This document shows, piece after piece, positions 48,561 through 60,330 of a DNA stretch of 64,000 bases. The position numbers and the translations under genes were made by a program. The notes below the pieces were generated by a model. That model was given only the letters and a program-made list of their open reading frames with translations. It was not told the origin of the DNA and searched no databases. Every line of letters starts with the position of its first letter. Within the stretch, counting starts at the first letter, position 1. The DNA is taken from contig OX638135.1 of the NCBI GenBank assembly GCA_951804985.1, positions 63,942,647-64,006,646 on the forward strand, read 5' to 3'. The DNA comes from Dryomyza anilis. Taxonomy: Eukaryota > Arthropoda > Insecta > Diptera > Dryomyzidae.

Positions 48561-51420
48561 AGATCTGGCTGTGGATCGACTGGTCAATCATCTTCGTTGC
48601 ATTTCAGAAATCCCGGGCCATTCCCCATGGACTATTAATTCGAAACTTTGGTGAGAAAACTGGTCGCGTTGCTAGGTCTGCAGTATTTTCGTCTGCAGGT
48701 ATCCAGCGCCACTGTACTGGAAGCATGCTCTCCAGTATTTCTGAAATACGATGACCAACAAAAGGTTTATACTTGCAATTCGACGAATGTATCCAGTATA
48801 ACACAGTTCGCGAATCACTCCAAAATGTGACTTTAGAAATGTTCAATTTGGATTTGCTGAGTCGTGTGCCAAGGACGGCAGCCTGCTCCAATCGGGGAAC
48901 CGACAATAATTTGTGCGGTGCATTTCGAATTTTTACTGCGATGAATGCGACGTCAACCTGATTATTGTGCAAGATACGAAAATATGCTGCAGCGGCAAAG
49001 TCACTTTGACTGGCGTTCACGAACATATGTAATTGAATATCGATGGAATCTAACATATGTTGCGTGGAACACGAAAGGCTCAAACATTTTCAAATTCATT
49101 CCACCAAGCTGCCAACTTTTTATGCAACTCGCTAGGTATGGTAGCATCGATGTTGCATTTCCAAGTATCGTACATTATTACTTTAGAAAATATCAGAAAG
49201 TCGGCCAGCAGCCCGTATGGATCGAATATTGTCATTACAATGCTCAGCAGCTTTCTTTTTGTAGGCGCCTGCAATGCATATCTCACCTTTGTGACACGTG
49301 ATGAAATTTCGTTTGAAACATAAATGTGTCATTTATCGTACTCCAATACATGCCGAGTATTTTTTCTGTTGCGTTTTAACGTTCCATGTTGACGGCATCT
49401 ATAGCAGCAGAGGGCCTTTTGTTAAGTACAACTTTTGAGTTCGAAAAAAAGTTCCGTAAATCGAATCCAGAATCTGCATTGATGTACACGACTTGCACAC
49501 AGAAAACTGATTTGTTGCGGAAACCAACTAAATTACCCTACCGAATTATTCGGTTGCGACAGCAACTGTTAAAGTAGTTGCAACAACCTCTTAATTCAGT
49601 TGTGGCAACCTCGTGAGCTCCATCGTTAAAAATGAGGTTGTGACAAACTCCAAATTAGTGAGCATGAGGTTATCGCAACCTCATAGTCGTTGAGCATGAG
49701 GTTTTCTAAACCTCCAATTGACAATTATTTTGACAAAATTATTTATGTATATAAAACTCATGTATGTAAAGTATTCTGTATGTATTATATATGCGAAAAT
49801 ATGTCACGCACACAATTTCAAAAAGTATATCTAGATCCCCTGAAAAATAAAACCACTATGAAGCGTTATTTTTTTATTATCTTATAACCAAAAAATAACA
49901 AAAAAACTATTACCATTGTTACATACATATACATAAAATACTTAAAAGTTCCGGCTCTTTAAGTAATGTTGAATTTAAAGTTGTCCTGCCTACAACAGCG
50001 GCGGCGTCGAACACGTTGCAACTTTTCGGGTTTATTCGGATTTTGGACACCAAAATGAGGAAGTACCAAATAACATTTTGAGTGTTGTTAATTTCATCGT
50101 CAGTTAAATTTCATGTGCATCCTTTCCCTTCCAAAATTTCTCATGATCTCCTGTTTTCTTCCGACTCATCATGTAAATCATTGAGTTTTTGCTGCTTACG
50201 CACGTGAATAATTGTTGGATGTAGACGATATACTCAAATAAACGAAATCTAGTCCAAGTAGCAGCGTTGACTTAGCATTGTTTTAGTCGTACAACGACAA
50301 AAACTACAAATGTTCAAAATTTGCTTTAGAAAATACTTGTGTTGGCAGACACAGGTTGCCAATTGTGTGAATATTTATGTTGTAAATTTTATTCGTTAAT
50401 CCCTTCAATTTCCAGTTTGACCTTTGAGTTCATTTCTGTTATCTGATTTTGCCCGTACCACTGCAACGTTAATGATTGTGGCGTGCATTTGAGCCCCAGT
50501 CTATTCGCGACCACTTCATCTAAAACGTCCTCTTTGCCATGAGGTCCGTACAGAATTCTGAACAACTGCGAAGAACTTATTTCTGTGATACAATTCAGCA
50601 CAGGATGTACATTATTTGTTGCTGGCGGCGGGCTTCGTATAGGCTCTTCGTGCAGGTTTGCATGGTATCAACGGATGACGGTTGATACTCCAAAACTATT
50701 TTGTTTGGCAATTTGAAGTGTTGTGAAGAGAAACAATGTTGCAAATCCCTTATATTACGCCAGCGTTCGCGCACGCTGATGGTCTGCAAAAACGTTTTAC
50801 AGTTGTGAATTAAGTGCTCCTCTCCGTATTGGCGACAGGACGCCTCCCTTTATGGTTTACCTTCGCTTACAAGAGTCACACGTCGTGAAGGTTGCACCGA
50901 TGCACTACTACGGCGATCCTGAGTGCTGGCACTTGGCATCACACAAACCATTTTAGTCAGATCGCTTGTTTTGCCCACTCAAATTCTTTGTTAAGTGACA
51001 ACTTAACAACTAATTGTTCGAGTAACATCGGATTTTCCAAGTGCTGCTAACAGTTGGCAGATATCAAAAATGCTACTACATTCCGCACCCTCGTAGAAAA
51101 TGTAATAAATTGTTCCAAGTTATGTACACTTATAGTTGGAAATTGTTGAATTTTGTTCAATTGAATACGCACTAGCAAATGTGGCCTACCAAAGCGAAAC
51201 ACTCTTACTCTTTAATGGCTTGTGAAATATTATTTGGATAAATTAACAAAGAAGCGACAGCTTCCCTGACCAGTCCACTTAGGCATTTATGTAGGCGCAT
51301 CAAATTCTGTCTGTCGTTGTATCCAAAAGTGGCCGCAGTGCTCCATCAACCGGCGGATGCTCTTGAATTTCTGAGCCCCCGTTAAGGCGCAGCTCCTCTA
51401 CTAAATCTATGAATGCAAAA
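48540..51420 (-). pseudogene. Decayed BEL/Pao LTR retrotransposon
   Basis: On the minus strand the order is gag to RNase H. Gag fragments near 51280 read RLHKCLSGLVREAVASL after allowing frameshifts. The aspartic-protease region (50389-50601) has VVANRLGLKCTPQSLTLQWY. The RT start near 50050 has a VFDAAAVVG motif; in Pao elements this follows a NPNKP-type stretch. RT further on (49250-49500) has ADSGFDLRNFFSNSK, and a linker (49080-49286) has MTIFDPYGLLADFLI. RNase H (48604-49083) has WSDSRTVLYWIHSS and WRWIPADENTADLATR. Stops are frequent, an unrelated repeat splits the RT, and no LTRs were found. Non-functional. Confidence 0.8.
49496..49970. mobile_element. Repeat inserted in the BEL/Pao RT, related to 59503-59690
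   Basis: The left edge ACAGAAAACTGATTTGTTGC is mirrored at 59645-59670 by GCAACAAATCAGTCCACTGA. Both loci are rich in GAGGTTGTNNCAACC-type words (AACCTCATG, GTTGCAAC). It splits the BEL/Pao RT between the two RT blocks. The right boundary is approximate and no target duplication was resolved. Confidence 0.55.
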
Positions 51421-51593
51421 CAACAAAAATGCAACCGCATTAATATTATTTAAATAAAATTAAATAATAAAAACATTTTTTAATTTTTACCTTTTTTGCA
51501 GAATTGAACCTGTGACTTTTGAATTTTTAGACCGATCAGACACACATCATATATATTATTTCGGGGAAAATGAAATATAGTTTTGTTTTTAAT

Positions 51594-52289
51594 TATACCC
51601 TACACTAAGAGTGAAAGGGTATATTCAGTTTGGTACGCCGTTTGTAACACCCAGAAGGAAGCATCTCCGGTATGGAAAAGTATATATATTCTTGATCAGC
51701 ATGACCTCCTGAGTCGATTTAGCGATGCCCGTTTGTCCGTCTGTCTGTCTGTTGAAATCACGATTACAGAAAAACTAGAAGAGCTAAATAAATGAAACTC
51801 CTAATATAGATTACTTATATATATACGCTGTCTGTCAGTGAAAATGGGCATGATCAGTCCATTATGACCTGTGAACCGACTACTTATGCTCAAATTTATC
51901 ATATAAAACACATCTACTGGTGAATTTTACTGTATACGTGTTCAGGTAAATTTTTTTTGGTTAAATATATATTGACTTCATGCTCAAATACATGAAAATA
52001 ATGTTCTCCCGCGAAACGAGCTGTAGTTCCCAAAAAAAAAAAATCGAAATTTGGTACACCTACCCATATGTAAATATGGGTATCAAATGTATGGAAATTC
52101 TTCAGCGATTGAAAGTTTGTAGTTATTTTCAGGATTCGTATACCCTGGTGACCTATATACAACTTTAAATGGTAACAACACATATGTGTAAGGTATTTAT
52201 AGTCGTCTTAGACCGACTATAATCCTAACTGTCATAATAACACCAAATTTAAAATTTCCCATGTGATCTAACCTTCCCAACTGGTTTTT
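51594..52289 (+). mobile_element. mini-me-like element, nearly full length
   Basis: Collinear with 8759-9420: start TATACCCTACACTAAGAGTG, TA run, core TTCTTGATCAGCATGACC, a short GTCY run, an AGTCGTCTTAGACCGACT hairpin, and end CCTTCCCAACTGGTTTT. The short frame over the core is an artefact. Confidence 0.8.
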
Positions 52290-52724
52290 GTTTCGTGTTG
52301 TGGTAGTTTGAATAAAAATATATAAAACGTCAAAGAGATAATGTTTAAAAATGTGTAATGTGCAAGGGAACTATTATGATTAGTGATACGGGAGAGACAA
52401 GAAAATTGGAGATCTCGATTGATCTCGTCCTGAAATTTGAGACGATATCGAGATCCAATTTTGCCAACGAGATCGAGAATCTCGACGAGATTTCTCGAAT
52501 TTTATAACTGAAAATATGAACGTTAAAATTAAAAAGTCTAAAAAACATCGGTTTATTAGTCTGTTTTGTATTGTTATTTTGTTTTTGTTGTATTTTTTGT
52601 TTTCGTCAAATACATGGAATTGAATTTAAAAATAAATAATTTAGAATTTGTATACATTCGGATTGATATAAGATAAGACTAAGCCGTTCTTAACCAAACG
52701 GCTAAAATGTTTTAAAATAAATAA
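52290..52724. other. No gene recognised
   Basis: AT-rich apart from a GAGATCTCGA-word cluster near 52400-52500 (GAGATCTCGATTGATCTCG and relatives). The cluster is palindromic in character and may be a decayed repeat. Confidence 0.4.
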
Positions 52725-52979
52725 TGGCTGCATTCATCGACCTCAAAACTTGCGAGACTGCTCACTAATGCCCGATTTACATTGTATCTTCTGTGAGTTT
52801 ACTGTATCTCCTAGGGTTGCTTTTTTTAAATTTTAATATAAAAAAAAAAAAAAATCACAACAATGTAGCGTACATTTTTTTTCCATGAAAAAATGACGAC
52901 CGCTAACTAAACATGTTGATGCCATTCAAGCGCAAATTAATCAAAAGTTCCACAACTGTTGAGGTCGCTGAATGAACCA
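52725..52979. mobile_element. MITE, TGGCTGCATTCAGCGACC family, shortened copy
   Basis: It starts TGGCTGCATTCATCGACCTC and ends ...GAGGTCGCTGAATGAACCA, both matching the element at 54990-55336 with substitutions. The interior shares AATGTAGCGTA and CATGAAAAAATGACGACCGC-type words. About 90 bp shorter than the complete copy. Confidence 0.7.
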
Positions 52980-53159
52980 ATGATTTCACCATTCAGCCTA
53001 ACCAATAAACGGAATTAAGTCGACTTTAAAGATAGTATCACCTTTGTCAATAAAGCTACAACCATTTTTAAAGTCGATTTTATTTCGTTTATTGGTTTAG
53101 GCTAATTATACAATAAAAAAAAAATTACACTATGGACCTTACATTAATTTATCTCACAA

Positions 53160-54545
53160 TGAGGCTCGAAAATTCTTCGAGAAAATAATCCTCTTCTTGT
53201 AAAGATGAGAACGGGAATCTAGTGACAGATATCCAGAGCACACTGAAAATATGGAGGGATCACTTCTCTAAACTGCTGACCGGTGATGATGACCGCAATT
53301 CCACCGATAGAGAAGCAAATCCTGCAACCCCAGTACTTGATGACGACGTTGAGATTCCGCCACCCGACCATGGCGAGGTCAGAACAGCCATTGCTCGGCT
53401 GAAAAACAACAAAGCCGCAGGTGCTGATGGCCTGCCTGCTGAATTGTTTAAGACCGGAGGCGAAGAGCTAATAGAGAGCATGCACGAGCTCGTAAGCAGA
53501 ATATGGTCGGATGAAAGCATGCCAAGTGACTGGAACCTCAGTGTACTCTGCCCAATCCTTAAGAAAGGGGATCCCACGGCCAAAACCGACCCACGGTTGT
53601 AAGGACCATTTAAATAAGTAAGTAATATTGTTATATACAAAATTATTTTTTAGCAAAAAATCGTAGTGCATATTTTCATACGGAACGTCCGGAATTATTT
53701 TGCGATTTATTACGAAATAACTGTAAACTTTAGGAACAAAGTGTACATATACAAAAATAAAGTAAATTGTCTCAGCTATATTCAGAGATAATTCAAACAA
53801 ATATATTGTACGAAAAAAGTATTTTTAGAATAAAAATCGTACTGATAAATTCAATACGCATTTTTTTTTGTCTCGTCCGGAATTTTTCTGTGATTTAATC
53901 TGAAAAAACTATAAAATGTATACAAAGAAAGCACATGATTTCAACTACATTGGTTGTAACTTCATGTCATTAAAATGAATGTACATTTTTTACTTCAACC
54001 GAAATGTAAGTGCGCGCAACTTCACGTTCGGTTGTCTTTACTAGAGATGGGCATGTGAGTGAGTTTTGACTCACACTCACTCACGCTCACGAAAGAATTT
54101 TTCTAATCACGACACTCACTCACGGCCTTTCAATCACAATCACGCGTGAATGACGCTGAATCACGTGTTTTTTTTGCTATTGTTTTCAGAATGCATAAAA
54201 ATACATATTTCATTTGTATAGATTAGTGAGATTGATTTATCGACCGAACGTGGCACCTCTAATACAACCTACATCTTTAAAACGCAATAATGATGTTATG
54301 TTAGGGATCTCAATTTTTAACGGAAATGGAAATGTGAAAGACCTTCGATGTACTATCATATACTTACTTACTTACTTACTTAAATCACATTCGTGCATTT
54401 GTTACGGCAATTGAGTACGTGATTGTATCAACAAAATAAATGACAAACGGCAACCTTCTTGTCTATCAGCAGTTCGGTTGCTAGTTTCTTGCTAACTATA
54501 ATGGAGACATACAGAAATAAAGAAAATTCAATAATTTTCAAAATA
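53160..54545 (+). repeat. Segmental duplication partner of 57057-59502
   Basis: The RTE 3' portion and about 0.9 kb beyond its tail are shared in the same orientation between the two loci. Shared words include GGAACGTCCGGAATTATTTT, TCACACTCACTCACGCTCAC and CAGTTCGGTTGCTAGTTTCT. Because similarity continues past the LINE tail, the copies arose by duplication of a genomic segment (or of a composite repeat), not by two insertions. Indels include the 1.17-kb RT deletion here and a longer 54240-54330 part. Confidence 0.8.
53161..53618 (+). pseudogene. RTE-type LINE copy B, internally deleted
   Basis: It encodes the endonuclease-RT linker and early RT (KIWRDHFSKLLTGDDD, KNNKAAGADGLPAELFKTGG, WNLSVLCPILKKGDPT). 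It then jumps directly to the 3' end (AAAACCGACCCACGGTTGTA) and a TAAG-type tail. Relative to copy C, about 1.17 kb containing the RT core is missing. It belongs to a larger duplicated segment. Confidence 0.85.
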
Positions 54546-54989
54546 TGGAACTACCGCATTATTTGCTTATATACTTTGCGTAAATACATGCTAGATCTAA
54601 ATTTAATTCTAAAAGGCTCTTTTTATCCAAATCGACTAAAACTTAAAACAAATGCCATGGCGAAGAGGAAAACTATCATATATTTTTAGGTAAAACAAAA
54701 GTGTGTAGATATATTTTAAAAAATTAGGCTCTTTAGACCTTTGGCGCTTTTTTTACACCCAAATTTTCTGGGTCGTCTCTGAATATGTGACATAGCGTTG
54801 AATTACTTTAAATACTGTAGATTTCGACGAAAGTGAAGTTGTGTTGTATTCACAAGAGGGAGTCATCGATTGTAGCAATGCTATCATAGAAACATCTACA
54901 ACGCGATCTGCATCTTCCATCCCCTTAACTCATTGAAAATGCATTGAAAATATACTCATTTTTCATGTATTTTGAGTAACCAAATTAAA
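54546..54989. other. No gene recognised
   Basis: AT-rich spacer between the duplicated segment and the MITE. Confidence 0.4.
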
Positions 54990-55336
54990 TGGCTGCATTC
55001 AGCGACCTCAGCAGCTGTGAAACTGCTCAGTAACTAATCGCTCACTGTTACTGAATGCACCGCTATCTCAGCAGTCAACTTACAAATTAATTTGTATTAA
55101 TATAATAACACACAACTCTTTAATTGATTAACAACACATTTCCAATCTATTTTCCATTTTTGTTTATAAATATTTGAGTTAAAATGTCATCGATAACAAA
55201 TGCAGCACAAATGTAGCGTAAAAATTTCATGCTGGAAAAAGTGGCAACCGCTCACTATATATGTTGAGGGTAGCATGCCATTCAAGCTCAAATTTCTCAA
55301 CAGCTCCACAACTGCTGAGGTCGCTGAATGCAGCCA
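54990..55336. mobile_element. MITE with TGGCTGCATTCAGCGACC terminal repeats, complete
   Basis: The left end TGGCTGCATTCAGCGACCTC and right end GAGGTCGCTGAATGCAGCCA are perfect inverted repeats for at least 25 bp and remain similar for about 45 bp. Length is 347 bp with no coding capacity. A clear target duplication was not found, so the superfamily is open. Relatives are at 52725-52979 and 16250-16313. Confidence 0.75.
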
Positions 55337-55759
55337 ATAACTTTAAATACGTACATGATACAAAATATTTTTTTCTGTTTTTTCAGGTAACATTAATAAT
55401 TATTTCTAAAGCTTAAAAATAATGATCGAAATTAAAATAACGGAAAATTTTCGATTTTTGTATAAGAGTTTTCGATGTCCCATCCGGAACCATAAAGATA
55501 CATTTATTATTTCCATAGTAAACTGATTTGTTTTTATAGTGTTGAATTTATTGTTTCTAAAGCAGAATTTCCTCGGCAAAATGTCAATGTAATTTTCCTA
55601 GTAATTCTAAAAAATGTTTGACAGCTAATTGAAATTTGTCCCGTCCGGAACTTTGAGTACCAAAAGTGGAAAATTACAGTATAAGAAATATCAAACATTT
55701 TTTTTTTTTTCAAAAAAAGTAAAAAACAAAATTTAAAAACTTCCAGAGCAATCCTTGTC
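55337..55759. other. AT-rich spacer before the RTE element
   Basis: No feature recognised. The T/A runs end near 55740, where GC-richer LINE sequence starts. Confidence 0.45.
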
Positions 55760-55862
55760 GGTGTCGTCTCAAGTCAACTCACTGGTCACCATTTGACAAA
55801 TTGTCAAATGGCGACGCTTCCACTTCGGTGGAAGTCCGGTGTAGAAGTCGGCTAAAGTGAGT
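55760..55862 (+). ncRNA. Candidate HDV-like self-cleaving ribozyme at the RTE 5' end
   Basis: Five pairings have the order and nesting of the HDV double pseudoknot. P1: GGTGTCG (55760-55766) with CGACGCT (55812-55818), beginning with a G-U wobble as in HDV. P2: ACTCACT (55777-55783) with AGTGAGT (55856-55862). P3: CCATTTGACA with TGTCAAATGG (55789-55811), directly adjoining P1. P4: TCCAC-TTCG-GTGGA (55819-55832). A CTAA at 55852-55855 would supply the catalytic C just before P2. HDV-like ribozymes are known at the 5' ends of RTE elements in mosquitoes. Departures: P3 is long with a 3-nt loop, and P4 is followed by a long joining segment. Inference only. Confidence 0.4.
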
Positions 55863-58690
55863 GGCGAACATCTCCCTCAGAGAGAGGATTCGTGCGTTGG
55901 GTTTGGGTCCAACCACTGAAAAACCTATGCGCCCAATGAAACCACAAAAGAAGCCTCGGATAACGACCGATTACCACGATGACGACCCACGCAAACGTTT
56001 TAAGGACCATGATTTACGGATATGCACCTGGAATGTCCGGACCCTTTATAGGGAAGGTGCCTCTATCCAGCTGGAAGATGTCCTCGAAAAATATAAGGCT
56101 GACATCACCGCTATCCAGGAAATGCGATGGACGGGACAGGGCTGCTCGAAACAAGCGTCCTGTGATATCTACTACAGCTGTTATGCATGCATGAATTTGG
56201 ATGTGGATTTGTCGTCGGGAAGAGACTTCGCCACCTTTTTTCTAGGTTCACGCCCGTGGACGAAAGACTGGCAACAATTCGCATCAAGGCAAAATATTTC
56301 AACATTAGCCTAATCTGTGTACACGCTCCGACGAACGAGAAAGATGATGAGACAAAAGAGCGCTTCTACGAGCGCCTAGACAACGCATACGAGCGCTGCC
56401 CCAGCCACGATATATTAGCCTCCATGCCAACACTTCCGATAACGGAACGAGGCTAATCACTTCGCCGCAGCACGAAAGATAGTAGCACTAGATTCGAACA
56501 TTTCGATATCCACAAGGCCACATGGTTGTCGCCCGATCAAAAAACGCGAAACTAAATTGATCACGTTGTGATTGACGGAAGGCTCGCTTCGAGCGTGATG
56601 GACGTAAGCACTATCCGAGGTGCCAATATGGACTCGGATCATTACCTTGTAGCAGCCAAGGTCCGCACGCGCTTAAGCGCTGCGAAGAACGTACGGAACC
56701 AAACGCAGAGAAAGCTAGACGTCGGAAAGCTGCAATCACAACAGACAACGCAAGCCTTTTCCACTCGACTCTCACACCTGCTTAGACAAAGCACTCATCC
56801 TCTCGATGATATAAGCGCGCAGTTGAACCATGTCTCCTGCTCTATGCGTACGGCTGCCGAAGGAATCCAACGCCCCCTGAGGAATCAGTGGTATGACCAA
56901 GAGTGTCGCGCGGCCACTGCAGAGAAAGACGCTGCGTACAAATCCACCCTGCAGTCAGTAGCTACGCGAGCTGCAAAGGAGCGATACAAAGAGGCGTAAA
57001 AAAAAGCGAGGCAGAAAGACGTGAGTGTGAGGAGATTGAGATGCATGGGGAGAGGAATGAGGCTTGAAAATTCTTCGATTCTGTTCAAAATCCGGATCCT
57101 CTTCTTGTAAAGATGAAAACGGGAATTTAGTCACAGATATCCTGAGCACACTGAAGATATGGAGGGATCACTTCTCTAAACTGCTGACCGGTGATGATGA
57201 CCGCAATTCCACCGATAGAGAAGTAAACCCGGCAACCCCAGTACTTGATGACGACGTTGAGATTCCGCCACCCGACCATGACGAGGTCAAAACAGCCATG
57301 GCTGAAAAACAACAAAGCTGCAGGTGCTGATGGCCTGCCTACTGAATAGTTTAAAACCGGAGGCGATGAGCTAATAGAGAGCATGCACGAGCTCGTAAGC
57401 AGAATATGGTCGGATGAAAGCATGCCAAGTGACTGGAACCTCAGTGTACTCTGCCTAATCCTTAAGAAAGGGGATTCCACTATCTGCGCTAACTACCGTG
57501 GGATCAGCCTACTCAATATCGCATACATGGTTCTATCGAGCGTATTATGTGAAAGACTGAGGCCCAGCGTCAACAGACTGATTGGACCTTATCAGTGCGG
57601 CTTCAGACCTGGAAAGTCCACCATAGACCATATTTTCACATTGCGCCTTATCCAGGAAAAGACCATAGAAAAACAAATCGACACCTACCACCTATTAGTC
57701 GACTATAAAGCCGCCTTCGACACTCCGATAAGGGAACGATTATACGCCGCAATGTCTGAGTTCGGTATACCTGCGAAACTTATAAGGCTTTGCAGGATGA
57801 CCCTGAGCAACACACGAGCTGCCGAACTCCGTCAAAGCGGTACTATCCTTAACAAAAGTGTCATGCTGCTCGCATATGCCGACGATATTGATATCATTGG
57901 CAGGAGCACATGAGCAGTCAGCGCAGCATTCTCCAGATTGAAAAAAGAGTCGCGTCGAATGGGTCTAGCGGTGAACGAGGACAAGACGAAGTTCCTTGTG
58001 TCAACAAGCAAAAAAGAGCCCGTGCGTCTTGGACAAAAAGCTGATTTTGACACCCACAAGTTCGACATTGTGAAGGACTTCGTCTATCTGGGATCCAGCG
58101 TAAACAGCAACAACGACGTCAGCCTGGAGATCAAACGGAGAATAACTCTTGCCAACAGGTGCTACTTTGGGCTCAGTAGGCAATTGAGAAGTAGAGCCCT
58201 CTCTCGCCGTACAAAAATAACGCTCTACAAGTCACTCATCATGTCCGTCCTACTTTCTGGTGCAGAAACATGGACGCTGGCCTCCACCGAAGATAGAGTA
58301 CTGGGAGCGTTCGAGAGAAAGATTCTCCGTAAAATCTTTTGCCCTATCTGCTTTGCTAACGAGTATTGAAACAGGATGAACCATGAGCTGTATGAGTTAT
58401 TCGACGACATTGACATAGTCAAGCGCATCAAGATCCAGCGGCTTCGCTGGCTAGGCCATGTCGAACGAATGGATGAAAACACTCCAGCTTAGAAGGTGCT
58501 TGAATCGAGGCTCGAAGGTGGACAGCGTAGAAGAGGTCGTCCAAATCTGCGTTGGAATGACCAAGTTGAGGACAACCTGACAACGCTTGGTATTTCTAAC
58601 TCGCGTTAGCGCGCGCAAAGCAGAAGCGACTGGCGCCGGCTTTATCTCAGCGGCCAAAACCGACCCACGGTTGTAAGGGCCATTTAAGTA
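55760..58690 (+). pseudogene. RTE-type LINE copy C, near full length but disrupted
   Basis: A single-ORF RTE layout. The N-terminus has basic sequence (ERIRALGLGPTTEK) and then endonuclease motifs DLRICTWNVRTLYREGAS, ITAIQEMRWTG, ISLICVHAPTNEKDDET and ANMDSDHYLVAAKVRTRL. The linker has RNQWYDQECRAATAEKDAAY. RT follows with NYRGISLLNIAYMVLSSVLC, GPYQCGFRPGKSTIDHIFTL, LVDYKAAFDTPIRERLYAAM, LAYADDIDIIGRS, FVYLGSSVNSNNDVSLEIKR and GAETWTLASTEDRVLGAFER, then IQRLRWLGHVERM-type sequence. It ends ...TTGTAAGGGCCATTTAAGTAAGTAAGTAA, a TAAG-repeat tail. The apparent ORF start is GTG at 55861. Frameshifts near 56190-56300, 56450-56570, 57000-57060, 57320-57380 and 57910 inactivate it. Confidence 0.9.
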
Positions 58691-59502
58691 AGTAAGTAAT
58701 ATTGTTATATAAAAAATTATCGTAGTGCATATTTTCATACGGAACGTCCGGAATTATTTTGCGATTTATTACGAAATAACTGTAAACTTTAGGAACAAAG
58801 TGTACATATACAAAAATAAAGTAAATTGTCTCAGCTATATTCAGAGATAATTCAAACAAATATATTGTACGAAAAAAGTATTTTTAGAATAAAAATCGTA
58901 CTGATAAATTCAATACGATTTTTTTTTTGTCTCGTCCGGAATTTTTCTGTGATTTAATCTGAAAAAACTATATAATGTATACAAAGAAAGCACATGATTT
59001 CAACTACATTGGTTGTAACTTCATGTCATTAAAATGAATGTACATTTTTTACTACAACCGAAATGTTAGAGCGCGCAACTTCACGTTCGATTGTCGTTAC
59101 TAGAGATGTGCATGTGAGTGAGTTTTGACTCACACTCACTCACGCTCACGAAAGAATTTTTCTAATCACGCACACTCACTCACGGCCTTTCAATCACAAT
59201 CACGCTGAATCACGTGTTTTTTTTCTATTGTTTTCAGAATGCATATTTCATTTGTATAGGTTAGTGAGATTGATTTATCGACCGAACGAAATGTGAAAGA
59301 CCTTCGATGAACTATCACATACTTACTTACTTACTTAAATCACATTCGTGCATTTGTTACGGCAATTGAGTAAGTGATTGTATCAACAAAATAAATAAAA
59401 AACGGCAACCTCATGTCTAACAGCAGTTCGGTTGCTAGTTTCTTGCTAACTATAATGAAGACATACAGAAATAAAGAAAATTCAATAATTTTCAAAATAT
59501 AA

Positions 59503-59690
59503 GATATTCATTCATTCATTACACAACCTCATGTTCACCGATTTGGAGGTTACCCCAACAAAATTAAAGGTTGTTGCAACTACTATATTAGTTGTCACAA
59601 CCGAATTATTAGGTAGGGCAATATAGTTGGTTGCTGCAACAAATCAGTCCACTGAGCAAATTGACGTTTTTATCCCAACAAAAATGTTAA
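59503..59690. repeat. Repeat end related to 49496-49970
   Basis: It carries the inverted counterpart of the other locus: ACACAACCTCATGTTC, GGTTGTTGCAACTA, CCGAATTATTAGGTAGGGCA and the edge GCAACAAATCAGTCCACTGA. It starts immediately after the duplicated segment ends. Confidence 0.5.
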
Positions 59691-60071
59691 CTGATAACTA
59701 ACCGCTTAACTTTTGTTCTATCATCGGGAAAAAGTTCGTAGCTATGGAAATAATAAAATTGTAAATGGATTAAAAATTTGTTTTCCAAATCAATGTTGCA
59801 GTTGCTTCAACTAATAGTTGGATACGCTTTGAAAAAATATATTAATTTTTAAAAGATAGATCCAGAAAATACAATTGAGCATATTAAATTTTTTTTTTTA
59901 TTTTTTTTTTCATATTATGTATTTTCAAATCTTAATTTAATTTTGGAATATTCCGTGGCGAAAATAATGACTCAATATTTTCACGAATAACTAAAATGGA
60001 AAACGCTTTTCTGCAAATATGTTAATGATATCTACACTTCCATACTAAAAAAAAACAAAAATTGGTAAGCC
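59691..60071. other. No gene recognised
   Basis: AT-rich sequence without recognisable feature. Confidence 0.4.
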
Positions 60072-60079
60072 TACTTAGG

Positions 60080-60322
60080 ACTGGAGCTAACAACATCTTT
60101 TCATAGAAACATTTTGCTATACCGCCCTACCTCTCGTCAGTAAATGGCAAACCTACGAGAGTAAAAATTGCATATGAAAAGCTCTCACCCGCCGTTCGGA
60201 TTCGGCTATAAACTGTAGGTCCCACCACTTTGAGTACAAATATAACACGCACAGCTGAAAATGGTGAGAGAGCTCGGCCGAAGTTCTTATAGGACTGTAG
60301 TGCAAAACTATTATATTATTAT
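60080..60322 (+). mobile_element. tRNA-derived SINE (family A), 5'-truncated, with target duplication
   Basis: It begins inside the tRNA head (ACTGGAGCTAACAACATC) and runs to GCAAAACTATTATATTATTA. TACTTAGG at 60072-60079 is repeated at 60323-60330. The body is collinear with 32595-32906. Confidence 0.88.
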
Positions 60323-60330
60323 TACTTAGG

